From Rhizobium rhizogenes NBRC 13257 (GTDB lineage Bacteria > Pseudomonadota > Alphaproteobacteria > Rhizobiales > Rhizobiaceae), in the NCBI RefSeq assembly GCF_000696095.1, contig NZ_BAYX01000007.1:124001-188000 (forward strand): a stretch of DNA of 64,000 bases. Direction: 5' to 3'. Below the pieces are notes generated by a model. That model was given only the letters and a program-made list of their open reading frames with translations. It did not search any database and was not told the DNA's origin. Position 1 is the stretch's first letter. Every line of letters begins with the position of its first letter. A program made the position numbers and the translations under genes. Positions 8,120-15,643 of the stretch are shown piece after piece.

Positions 8120-8131
8120 GCCATCCGCACG

Positions 8132-8860
8132 TCACTTCGTCGTGGATATCAGCAGGAACATCGGACGCTCGCGCTCGATTGCCCAATCCGGATGCGCGGC
8201 CAGATCGCCATCCGTAGGCGTCCACTCCTCGACATGCGCGATCGTAAAGCCCGATCTGATCAGCAGGTTGAGCGTCGTCCCCATGGTGCGATGCTGTTTC
8301 ACGACGCCTTCGGCGAGCCAGTTCGTCACTCGCGGCCCTTCCATCTGATAGCTGTCGAGCGGCCATGTCTTGCGACCCTCGGCATCCGCCAGCCAATTCG
8401 GCCGTCGCGGCGCCATGTAGATCGGGTGTTCGATGGAGAAAATCAGCCATCCACCGGGCTTCAACGCCTGATGGATCGTCGCCAGAAGCCCGGAGACATT
8501 CTGGATGTAGTGAAAGGCGAGCGAACTGTAGACGAGATCGAAAGCGGCCACCGGAAGCTGGAGATCTTCCAGATCGGCCTTGCCATAGCGAATAGCCATG
8601 TCAGCCGTCTCACTCTCGGCGCGGGCGAGCATATTGTCGGAGACATCGAGGCCCAGCACATTGGCCGCACCCTGCTCCCTTGCCCAGCGGCAGAACCAGC
8701 CGAAGCCGCAGCCGAGATCGACAATATCCAGACCGTGCAAGTCGGGCAGCAACGCCCGCATCGACGGCCATTCCGCCGCACCCGCCAGCCCATCGATCGA
8801 TCGTTGCAGCTGGCTGTAACCTTGGAAGAAGGCAGGATCGTCGTAGATATTCTGCGTCAT
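8132..8860 (-). CDS. Class I SAM-dependent methyltransferase
   Basis: A 242-residue methyltransferase. Motif I is DIVDLGCGFGWFCRWA (about residues 46-61) for S-adenosylmethionine binding; the acidic residue of motif II is in VLGLDVSD, and LEDLQLPVAAFDLVYSSLAFHY carries motif IV. The ATG at 8860 follows a GGAGG ribosome-binding site, which rules out the longer upstream in-frame start. It is convergent with the MarR gene (12-bp gap) and downstream of the VOC/RidA genes on the same strand. Substrate unknown. Confidence 0.9.
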   Translation of the reverse strand: MTQNIYDDPAFFQGYSQLQRSIDGLAGAAEWPSMRALLPDLHGLDIVDLGCGFGWFCRWAREQGAANVLGLDVSDNMLARAESETADMAIRYGKADLEDLQLPVAAFDLVYSSLAFHYIQNVSGLLATIHQALKPGGWLIFSIEHPIYMAPRRPNWLADAEGRKTWPLDSYQMEGPRVTNWLAEGVVKQHRTMGTTLNLLIRSGFTIAHVEEWTPTDGDLAAHPDWAIERERPMFLLISTTK

Positions 8861-8895
8861 GCTCGCCTCCCAAGGCTCGACACTGCTTATAACCG

Positions 8896-9399
8896 TCAGA
8901 TCGCCTGCGTCGGTCGCGCCAGCCACTGCGAATAAGGTTTCACGCCGAAGCCCGGATCAGCGGCCTCGTCAAGCACGTGGATAAACTCGATCGAATGCCC
9001 ATCAGGATCGGAAAAATACTGCGAAACCGCCGGCATCCAACCGGCAACGACCGGCTCATCACGCGGCTCGCCATGAAAACCCTTCGGCTGAACGCCATGC
9101 GCCTTCAATGCGGCAGCGGAGCGAACCACGTCATCGAGAGTGGTTCTGAACGCAATGTGGAGACGCATGCGCAGAGGCGCGCTGCCCGTTTCCCAGAGGC
9201 CCAGCATGCTCGTGCGTTTGTCCCCGATCCAAAGGAAGGCGACATTCCTATTCTCGATGATGGTCGCAACTTCAAGCTTCAGGATATCGCGATAAAATCC
9301 GATAGAGCGCTGAAGATCGGCAACCGTCAGATGCGTTTCGTAAAGGCCCAGGATTTGCGGCATCGGCACATCTACCATCTCTTTTGAAGCTCCAGTCAT
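8896..9399 (-). CDS. VOC (glyoxalase/bleomycin resistance) family protein
   Basis: A 167-residue protein of two beta-alpha-beta-beta-beta modules. LYETHLTVADLQRSIGFYRD begins the fold with the first metal-ligand position, and FSDPDGHSIEFIHVLD supplies the second half. Its ATG overlaps the stop of the RidA gene (ATGA), so both are translated as one unit. VOC proteins are metal-dependent lyases, dioxygenases or binding proteins; a fosfomycin or glyoxalase role cannot be decided here. Confidence 0.87.
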   Translation of the reverse strand: MTGASKEMVDVPMPQILGLYETHLTVADLQRSIGFYRDILKLEVATIIENRNVAFLWIGDKRTSMLGLWETGSAPLRMRLHIAFRTTLDDVVRSAAALKAHGVQPKGFHGEPRDEPVVAGWMPAVSQYFSDPDGHSIEFIHVLDEAADPGFGVKPYSQWLARPTQAI

Positions 9400-9794
9400 C
9401 GCACTACCTTTGCTGCGGTCACCTCGACCTCCACCAGAAACTCCGGCCGCGTAAACCCGCCGACGATGATCAGGGTCGAGACGGGCTTCGGATCGAGTGT
9501 ATAGCGGTCGCGGACAGCCATGTAGGCGGGAAAATCCTCGCGCTTGGTCACAAAACCGGAAATGCGGATGACGTCGGCAAAGCTCATGCCCGCCTCCTCG
9601 AGGATCGCCTTGATCGCCTCGAAGCAAAGCTCCGCCTGGCCGGTCACGTCGGAGGGGATGCTCTCATCGAGAGCGATCCCGACCTGACCCGAGGTCACCA
9701 GCAGGCTGGCGCCCGGCGGCACCAGCAGGCCGTGATTGTAGTTGCCGAACGGGCGGCGGACGGAGGGCGGATTGAACGTCTTCTTCATCGGCAT
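9396..9794 (-). CDS. RidA/YjgF-family protein
   Basis: A 132-residue trimeric RidA-type protein, a family that hydrolyses reactive enamine/imine intermediates of amino-acid metabolism. The segments GLLVPPGASLLVTSGQVG and AGMSFADVIRISGFVTKRED match the fold. In the C-terminal part the canonical arginine-containing motif reads GGFTRPEFLVEVEVTAAK. The ATG at 9794 has a GAGGAA ribosome-binding site. It is the first gene of a coupled pair with the VOC protein. Confidence 0.88.
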   Translation of the reverse strand: MPMKKTFNPPSVRRPFGNYNHGLLVPPGASLLVTSGQVGIALDESIPSDVTGQAELCFEAIKAILEEAGMSFADVIRISGFVTKREDFPAYMAVRDRYTLDPKPVSTLIIVGGFTRPEFLVEVEVTAAKVVR

Positions 9795-9850
9795 CGGTTC
9801 CTCGTTTGTAGGGCCGATTTCAGCATTTCGACAGTCGGTGGACAAGCCGC

Positions 9851-10747
9851 TCAGAGCACCTGAACCGGCTCCTTCACCCGATTTCTCCGCACTTCCAGGA
9901 GGATATGCCCGAAGAGCGCGGCAAGCACGATCGGCCCGCCGACCAGTGTCGCCTTTGAGGGCAGTTCGGCCAGGAACATCCAGGTCCACAACGGCGTCAG
10001 CGGCACTTCGAGCGCCGTCAGCAGGGTGGCGTCGGCAGCCGGGATCAGCCGCGAACCGAAGGTATAGAGGCTGAGACCCATGGCGCTCTGGACGAGGCCG
10101 AAGGCGACGATCAAGCCCAGATCGTGTCCCGACACCATGGATGGCGAAGCAAACCAGAAGGTGACGAAGGAGCAGAGCCATGCGGACAAGGCCATCGCCG
10201 GCAGCATCGGCACATCGCGGTGCTGGCGCATGATGACGGCAAGACCGGCAACAGCCAGGGTCATGATGACGGCAAGCCCCTTGCCGAGCCAGCTTCCGTC
10301 ACCGGCGGACTCGCCGGAAAGCATCACCAGCACCCCGGCCAAGGCGACGACGCTGGCAACGAGCGTCGTGGCACTCGGACGCTCCCGGATGAAGACATAG
10401 GCGACGCCGGCCGTAACGAAAGGCACGGTCGCATAGATCACCATCGCATCGGCAATCGAGGTGTAATAGATCGAACCGATACCGCCGATCATGGCGGTGG
10501 TGGAGAAAATCGTCGCGGCCAGCGACGGCCAGCGCATCGAGCGAATAATCCGCCAGCCATTACCGCGCTCAATGTAGAAAAACAGTGCAAAGACGCCAAG
10601 GCCGGCGACGATGCCACGGCAGAAGAGAATAGTCATCAGATCGGCATGGATCGAGCGCACGAACAGGCCGGATGTCGACCACGCCAGGGCCGAAAGCGCT
10701 ACATAGATCACACCCAGCCGATATTGCTGCTGCTCCGCCAGCGTCAC
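9851..10747 (-). CDS. EamA/DMT-family transporter
   Basis: A 298-residue inner-membrane protein with ten predicted membrane segments made of two EamA repeats (about residues 10-145 and 155-285). It starts with GTG at 10747 preceded by GGGAGGG. Drug/metabolite transporters of this kind usually export metabolites or amino acids. It stands upstream of the RidA gene on the same strand with a 56-bp gap, so cotranscription is possible. Confidence 0.9.
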   Translation of the reverse strand: MTLAEQQQYRLGVIYVALSALAWSTSGLFVRSIHADLMTILFCRGIVAGLGVFALFFYIERGNGWRIIRSMRWPSLAATIFSTTAMIGGIGSIYYTSIADAMVIYATVPFVTAGVAYVFIRERPSATTLVASVVALAGVLVMLSGESAGDGSWLGKGLAVIMTLAVAGLAVIMRQHRDVPMLPAMALSAWLCSFVTFWFASPSMVSGHDLGLIVAFGLVQSAMGLSLYTFGSRLIPAADATLLTALEVPLTPLWTWMFLAELPSKATLVGGPIVLAALFGHILLEVRRNRVKEPVQVL

Positions 10748-10965
10748 GACGAATCCCTCCCAACGTCCTTATGTTTTATGGCGCGACTATTAGCGAGTGC
10801 AGGAACAGCCTACAAGCCATGCTTGCGACCTGCATGTCGCGGACGCGAGAAGAAAATGCAGCGGTTGCAGAACCGCCACGGCTGCTTCAATCCAAACCGG
10901 CCCATCCGTCTTGCGGATATTTCGGGCGCCTTTAGGGTATGGATGATTCGGCAGAGGGAGAGACA

Positions 10966-11391
10966 ATGCAGCTATTGCTGGCAGGCCTGTTTGCATGCGG
11001 CTGCGTGAGCCTGGTCGATGCCGTGCCGTGGCCCGTCGCCGAAAGCTATATCAACCCCGCCGTGGAATGCAGCCAGAGCGCCAATCCAGGGGCCTGTCGA
11101 TATACGCGCAACACCTGGAAGACAGAGTACAGCGATGCCATCGCGGGGAAATATCAAGAGCAGCGGAACGTCGCAATCTGCCTGAGCACTGGCTGCGATA
11201 AAGCCATCCAGCCCGACAAGATTCTCGGCTGTGCCTGGCGCATCGTCATCGCGAAATCCGGACACGCGGAGTTCGATGACACGGATGTTGCGAACCTCAA
11301 GCGCTTCTGTGGGCCGGACTATGTTGCCCAGGCGGACAGGCGGGCGGCAGAAGCCCAGGCGAGAACCATGGTGATGATGATTGGGAAATAG
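10966..11391 (+). CDS. Small exported cysteine-containing protein of unknown function
   Basis: A 141-residue protein with an N-terminal hydrophobic segment (MQLLLAGLFACGCVSLVDA) that can be a signal peptide; a Cys in it (ACGC) might serve as a lipobox, though the match is poor. The mature part has several cysteines (VECSQ, GACRY, ICLSTGCDK, GCAW, RFCG) in pairs suggestive of disulfides. The ATG at 10966 has GGGAGA upstream; a longer start at 10939 is less likely. Family not recognised. Confidence 0.65.
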   Translation: MQLLLAGLFACGCVSLVDAVPWPVAESYINPAVECSQSANPGACRYTRNTWKTEYSDAIAGKYQEQRNVAICLSTGCDKAIQPDKILGCAWRIVIAKSGHAEFDDTDVANLKRFCGPDYVAQADRRAAEAQARTMVMMIGK

Positions 11392-11791
11392 GTGGACGCT
11401 TCGCGGCCATCGACAGCCATGCGCCCGGAGCTTTGCTCCTATTCAGGTGGAGTTAGGTGGCAGATGCCTCCGAGGGGAGCTTGCGGCCCGAAGCGGTCAT
11501 GGCATGGCTCAACTGGCTCGGCGGAAACCTCGCAACGTGTGCCGACCGGGCTGTGACAAGAGTGGCCGCTGGATCTCTTCGTGGGCCAATTCTTCCATAT
11601 CGTGTACACGTCTCAGCCTCTCACAGCCACAAAGGTCAGAAGCAGCGCGGGATGCCCAATCCTCGACCTGTCGACCAGAGAGCGCCAATTTCGAGGGATT
11701 TCCACTATCTCCAACTGTCGGGATTCTAAAAACGGTTGTATCAGAGACGTCCGAGGCTATAGCAATTATTATGCTATTCGTGGGGCTTTTC
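11392..11791. other. 400-bp stretch without recognisable gene
   Basis: Forward frames are open in part but have no recognisable domain, and codon usage looks unlike the neighbours. The last about 90 bases are AT-richer and probably hold the promoter of the exported protein that starts at 11792. No repeat or RNA fold stands out. Confidence 0.5.
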
Positions 11792-13096
11792 ATGAAAATT
11801 CGCTTAGGCTTTCTGATGTCCTTTTGCTTGATCATCGTAGGCTTTTTTCTGCCCTTGGTTGCTACTGTACCGGCGGCCGCAAACGAACAGACACCCGAAG
11901 AGTGGCCGATGAATTTCGCTTTGGTTCGGAACGGCAATTGTAAGGAAATCTGTATCCAATGGATATCTGCCGAAGGCAAGATAACGGCTGACACGCCCCA
12001 ACGATTTAAAAAGCTTCTGAGGAGCCTTAAAGGCCGAAAGCTTCCTGTTGTGTTTCAGTCTCGCGGCGGAGATGTGGATGCCGCGCTCTCGGTTGGACGT
12101 ATGATCCGAGCTGCCGGCCTAGAAACCGCTGTGGGCAGGACGCAGTTGAACGACTGCCCGATGCTGGTGCCGCGCTGTGCGCAAAAAATCGTCAGGGACG
12201 GCTGGTCGGAAGGCGAAGTTCGCGCTGGAGGGGCGTACTGTTTCTCAGCTTGCCCACTCGCTTTGGCTGGGGGCAAGGTGCGGGCTGCGGCTGCTAATGC
12301 CTATATCGGCATTCATCAGATAACAAACGGCCCAAATCGTCCGGCGACGGGGAGAAGAAACCTTGATGCGATATCAACGAAGACCGATCCGGCGCTGAAG
12401 CGGATGCTTTCCATTTATCTCGACGAAATGAGTGTCAATAGTGATGACGTGTTCGCCATGATGGGACTAGCAACACCGGAGGGGCTCTACTATGTCCAAA
12501 GCGCCGAGGCGCTCAAGTCAGGCGTCGTTACGAAAATCTTCTCGGACGCCGACGAACCAGGCTATGTCGTCCGTGGAACCGGTTTCAAAACATCCACGCC
12601 CCTCCCGCTGGATTCTGACTCCTCGTTGGACTTTAGAAGGCCCGATGACATGTGTCACATCATCAATCAAGCGTATGTAAACACTAGAAAGACCGCTATC
12701 TATAGGGAAACTGTCAACTTCGTCGAGCCTGATGGCCTAAGATTGTTAGCGGAAAGCCTCATGACCGTTGCGGGTGCTTTTGAGAGATGGGGAAGCCAAT
12801 CAAAATGGGCTAGAGCGACAGCCCCGTATGCTGTCGAAGCTTATGCCAGATTTACGTCCTGCACGTACGTTGACAGCGGTGAGGGGCCACACTTTCGTGC
12901 GTACTGGCACAACCAACACCCCTCTCAAACAGCCAATGCCGACGTTTGGTTGACTCCAGACCTTCAAAGGCTGAGTAAGGTTCTTCGTCATTTTCCTAAC
13001 GACGACATTCGGTATCCCTCCAAAACCTTATTGGCGACTATGGATTATAATGCCACGCGCGCAGTCGTTCCTTCGGACAAAGACCTCGCGCAATGA
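11792..13096 (+). CDS. Exported ClpP-like protein (COG3904 type) with unknown C-terminal domain
   Basis: A 434-residue protein with a signal peptide (residues 1-30, ending VPAAA). Residues about 45-190 look like the ClpP/crotonase fold: VVFQSRGGDVDAALSVGRMI (87-106) matches the first oxyanion-side strand, GGAYCFSACPLALAGG (146-161) supplies a candidate nucleophile Ser152, and AYIGIHQ (170-176) a candidate His175 in the position of the ClpP MIHQP motif. The remaining about 240 residues are not recognised. The start at 11792 has GGGG upstream; an in-frame ATG at 11771 is possible. The family is annotated only as predicted periplasmic proteins; proteolytic activity is inference. Its base composition is more AT-rich than that of its neighbours. 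Confidence 0.75.
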   Translation: MKIRLGFLMSFCLIIVGFFLPLVATVPAAANEQTPEEWPMNFALVRNGNCKEICIQWISAEGKITADTPQRFKKLLRSLKGRKLPVVFQSRGGDVDAALSVGRMIRAAGLETAVGRTQLNDCPMLVPRCAQKIVRDGWSEGEVRAGGAYCFSACPLALAGGKVRAAAANAYIGIHQITNGPNRPATGRRNLDAISTKTDPALKRMLSIYLDEMSVNSDDVFAMMGLATPEGLYYVQSAEALKSGVVTKIFSDADEPGYVVRGTGFKTSTPLPLDSDSSLDFRRPDDMCHIINQAYVNTRKTAIYRETVNFVEPDGLRLLAESLMTVAGAFERWGSQSKWARATAPYAVEAYARFTSCTYVDSGEGPHFRAYWHNQHPSQTANADVWLTPDLQRLSKVLRHFPNDDIRYPSKTLLATMDYNATRAVVPSDKDLAQ

Positions 13097-13109
13097 AGGG
13101 TTTCGAAGA

Positions 13110-13138
13110 AGCCGGTGGCCTTTGCCACCGGCTTTTCT
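13110..13138 (+). terminator. Rho-independent terminator after the ClpP-like gene
   Basis: A perfect 9-bp stem AGCCGGTGG/CCACCGGCT (13110-13118 and 13125-13133) with a 6-nt loop is followed by TTTTCTGTTT. It ends the forward transcript just before the convergent hydrolase stop at 13141; the reverse side lacks a clean T-run. Confidence 0.85.
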
Positions 13139-13140
13139 GT

Positions 13141-13752
13141 TTACGCGTACTGTGCGAGAAACCCGCGGATCGCCTCAATCTCGTTCGGGCGGATATCGTG
13201 GCCGCCCGGATGCCAGTCGAGCGTGACCTCAGCCTTCTGCTGCGTGAAATAATCCGCCAGTGCCTTGGTCACCGGCGCCGGCGAGATCGGATCGCGTTCG
13301 CCAGCGGTGATCAACACACGCCGACCGTCAAGCTCGGCATTGTCGCGCGGCTGGAACGGGATCAGCGGATGCATCAGCACGGCGGCGTCAAAGAGACCAC
13401 CATGCTCGATCAGCACATTGGCGAGAATGTTCGCGCCATTTGAAAAGCCGAGACCGAGCACCTGCGCGGCACCGTGGTCGATGGCGAGGCTTTTGACATA
13501 GGTCGCCATTTTTTCCGTCGCGCGGGCAAGGTCGGCCATATCGTAGACGCCCTCGCCCGCGCGACGGAAGAAGCGCGCGGCGCCATGTTCCGAAACGTCG
13601 CCGCGCGGCGAGACGATGGTCGCGTCCGGCAGCAGGCGGCTGCCGAAATCGAAGAACTGGTTCTCGTCACCGCCGGTCCCGTGGAAGGTGAAGAGGATGG
13701 GCTTGCCGGGTGCACCGGGCTTTACCCGGTGCACATAGGTCGTATCCGTCAT
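13141..13752 (-). CDS. MhqD-like alpha/beta hydrolase (carboxylesterase)
   Basis: A 203-residue alpha/beta hydrolase of the phospholipase/carboxylesterase group. The catalytic triad is visible: Ser104 in GFSNG, Asp154 in GERDPI and His185 in HPGGHD; the oxyanion region is FHGTGGDENQ. It lies 15 bp downstream of the ring-cleaving dioxygenase gene on the same strand. In Bacillus the equivalent MhqO/MhqD pair acts in hydroquinone/catechol detoxification, so this enzyme probably hydrolyses the ring-fission product. The gene at 56362 encodes the same two activities in one polypeptide. Confidence 0.87.
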   Translation of the reverse strand: MTDTTYVHRVKPGAPGKPILFTFHGTGGDENQFFDFGSRLLPDATIVSPRGDVSEHGAARFFRRAGEGVYDMADLARATEKMATYVKSLAIDHGAAQVLGLGFSNGANILANVLIEHGGLFDAAVLMHPLIPFQPRDNAELDGRRVLITAGERDPISPAPVTKALADYFTQQKAEVTLDWHPGGHDIRPNEIEAIRGFLAQYA

Positions 13753-13767
13753 GATCTTATCCCTCGC

Positions 13768-14700
13768 TTACACGTCTAGCGGTTCGAGATGCTGCTCGAG
13801 CAGCGAACGCAGATGCGTATGCTGTTCCGGCAGCTTCAGTGCCTCGCCGAGATGGGCCGTGTCCTCGTCGCGGTTGAAGCCGGGCTCGTTGGTGGCGACT
13901 TCGAACAGCACGCCGCCCGGCGTGCGGAAATAGATCGCCCAGAAGTAGTCGCGGTCGATGACCGGGGTCACCTGATAGCCCGTCTCCATCAACGCCTTGC
14001 GCACTTCCAGCTGCTTGGCGCGGTTCTCGACGGCGAAGGCGACGTGGTGGACGGAACCGGCACCGGGAAGCGCACGATTGATGTTCGGCATGGTTTCGAG
14101 ATCAACGACATCGGCACCATTGCCGCCGGGAATGGCAAGCCGCTTGACGCCTTCATGCGTATCGACGACTTCATAGCCCATATATTTCAGCAGCTCAGCC
14201 GTGGCGCCCTCGTCCCGCAGCCGCATGGCGACGGAATGAAAGCCCCTGATCGCGTGTTCGGCATCGACGCCGCCATGGGTCCAGGGATCACGCTCGTCGT
14301 CCTTGACCTCGACGAGCGCGAAACCATCACCATCGGGACCGGCGAAATGCAGGCGCTTCTGACCGAAGGATTCATCCGCCTTCAGCCCCTCGACGCCCTG
14401 CTTGCCGAGCCGATCGGTCCAATAGCCGATGGCACCTTCCGGAATGGAATAGACGGTATTGCCGACTTCGCCGGTGCCCGGACGGCCACGCGCCATTTTT
14501 GGGAACGGGAAATAGGTCATGATGGTGCCGGGCGTACCGATCTCGTCACCATAGTAGAGGTGATAGACATCGGGCGCATCGAAATTGACGGTCTTCTTGA
14601 CACGGCGAAGGCCGAGCGTGTTGGTGAAGAACTTGTTGTTGGTACGGGCGTCTTCCGCCATCGATGTAACGTGGTGAAGACCCTTGATCTGATTGAGCAT
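13768..14700 (-). CDS. MhqO-like ring-cleaving dioxygenase (VOC superfamily)
   Basis: A 310-residue protein with two tandem VOC modules of the extradiol-type dioxygenase group. Likely metal ligands are in LHHVTS (His9/10), SVHHVAFAV and GGVLFEVAT (the Glu). It should open a hydroquinone/catechol-like ring with Fe(II), feeding the adjacent hydrolase. The start at 14700 was taken because conserved VOC sequence begins immediately; further upstream the frame is not family-like. A 9-bp inverted repeat at 14810-14837 lies in the probable promoter. Confidence 0.88.
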   Translation of the reverse strand: MLNQIKGLHHVTSMAEDARTNNKFFTNTLGLRRVKKTVNFDAPDVYHLYYGDEIGTPGTIMTYFPFPKMARGRPGTGEVGNTVYSIPEGAIGYWTDRLGKQGVEGLKADESFGQKRLHFAGPDGDGFALVEVKDDERDPWTHGGVDAEHAIRGFHSVAMRLRDEGATAELLKYMGYEVVDTHEGVKRLAIPGGNGADVVDLETMPNINRALPGAGSVHHVAFAVENRAKQLEVRKALMETGYQVTPVIDRDYFWAIYFRTPGGVLFEVATNEPGFNRDEDTAHLGEALKLPEQHTHLRSLLEQHLEPLDV

Positions 14701-14809
14701 CTCTAACCCCTTGTCTCGCCCGCAACGGCAGGCGTTTTCCATGAGCAGAAGATGGTCCGAGAGCGTGCGTTTCGATAGCCCTCAAGTGCCAAACGGATTG
14801 TCTCTAATT

Positions 14810-14837
14810 ATTGAACGATGGAAGATCGTCGTTCAAT
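14810..14837. promoter_or_regulatory. Inverted repeat upstream of the dioxygenase/hydrolase pair
   Basis: ATTGAACGA (14810-14818) and TCGTTCAAT (14829-14837) form a perfect 9-bp inverted repeat with a 10-bp spacer. It sits about 110-137 bp upstream of the dioxygenase start and directly after the ung stop. There is no T-run on the ung strand, so a repressor/activator operator is more likely than a terminator. The regulator is not in the immediate vicinity. Confidence 0.5.
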
Positions 14838-14843
14838 ATGGGA

Positions 14844-15545
14844 CTAGTTATTGCCCGGATTACTCGGCAGAGCCCATTCGATCGGCTCCCGGCCATGCTC
14901 AACCAGATAGGCATTGGCCTTAGAGAAATGCCGGCAGCCGAAGAAACCGTTATGGGCGGAGAGCGGCGACGGGTGCACGGACTTCAGCACCAGATGCCGA
15001 TCGGTGTCCACGAAAGCCGCCTTCTTCTGCGCATAGGAACCCCAGAGCATGAAGACGACACCGTCGCATTCGTCGTTCACTTGACGGATGACGGCGTCGG
15101 TGAAGCGCTCCCAGCCCTTACCCTGATGCGAGGCGGCTTGCGATTCCTCGACGGTCAGCACGCTGTTCAGCAGCAGCACACCCTGCTTCGCCCAGCTTTC
15201 GAGAAAACCGTGACGCGCCGGCGGAATGCCGAGATCGGTCTCCAGCTCCTTGTAGATATTGACCAGCGACGGCGGGATACGGACGCCAGGGCGGACGCTG
15301 AAGCACAGTCCATGGGCCTGGCCGGCGCCGTGATAGGGGTCCTGCCCGAGGATCACCACCTGCACCTCATCCAGCGGCGTCAGGTCGAGCGCCCGGAAAT
15401 ATTCGCTGCCGCGCGGAAAGATCACCTTGCCGCGCTGCTTCTCCTCGACGAGAAAGGATTTGAGCTGCTGCATGTAGGGACTGTCGAATTCCGGCGACAA
15501 CGCCTCCTTCCAGCTCTCCTCCAGCTTGATGCTCGCTTCCGCCAT
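14844..15545 (-). CDS. ung: Uracil-DNA glycosylase
   Basis: A 233-residue family-1 UDG that removes uracil from DNA to start base-excision repair. The water-activating loop GQDPYHG (residues 67-73, catalytic Asp69) and the minor-groove loop HPSPLSAH are intact, as is the uracil-recognition segment LLLNSVLTVE. The length is normal for bacterial Ung. It stands alone among catabolic genes and is likely transcribed from its own promoter in 15546-15643. Confidence 0.97.
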   Translation of the reverse strand: MAEASIKLEESWKEALSPEFDSPYMQQLKSFLVEEKQRGKVIFPRGSEYFRALDLTPLDEVQVVILGQDPYHGAGQAHGLCFSVRPGVRIPPSLVNIYKELETDLGIPPARHGFLESWAKQGVLLLNSVLTVEESQAASHQGKGWERFTDAVIRQVNDECDGVVFMLWGSYAQKKAAFVDTDRHLVLKSVHPSPLSAHNGFFGCRHFSKANAYLVEHGREPIEWALPSNPGNN

Positions 15546-15643
15546 TGGCTTACGCCTCCATCTTTTATCAGCATGTCGATTGAGGATGAAAGTGACGGCG
15601 TGTCAAGAAAATGGCGGATGCTGCGACAAGCAGATCACAGTTT

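Noticed and set aside
13110..13138. Operator-like palindrome
   Set aside because: Stem, loop and T-run make it a standard terminator at a convergent gene boundary.
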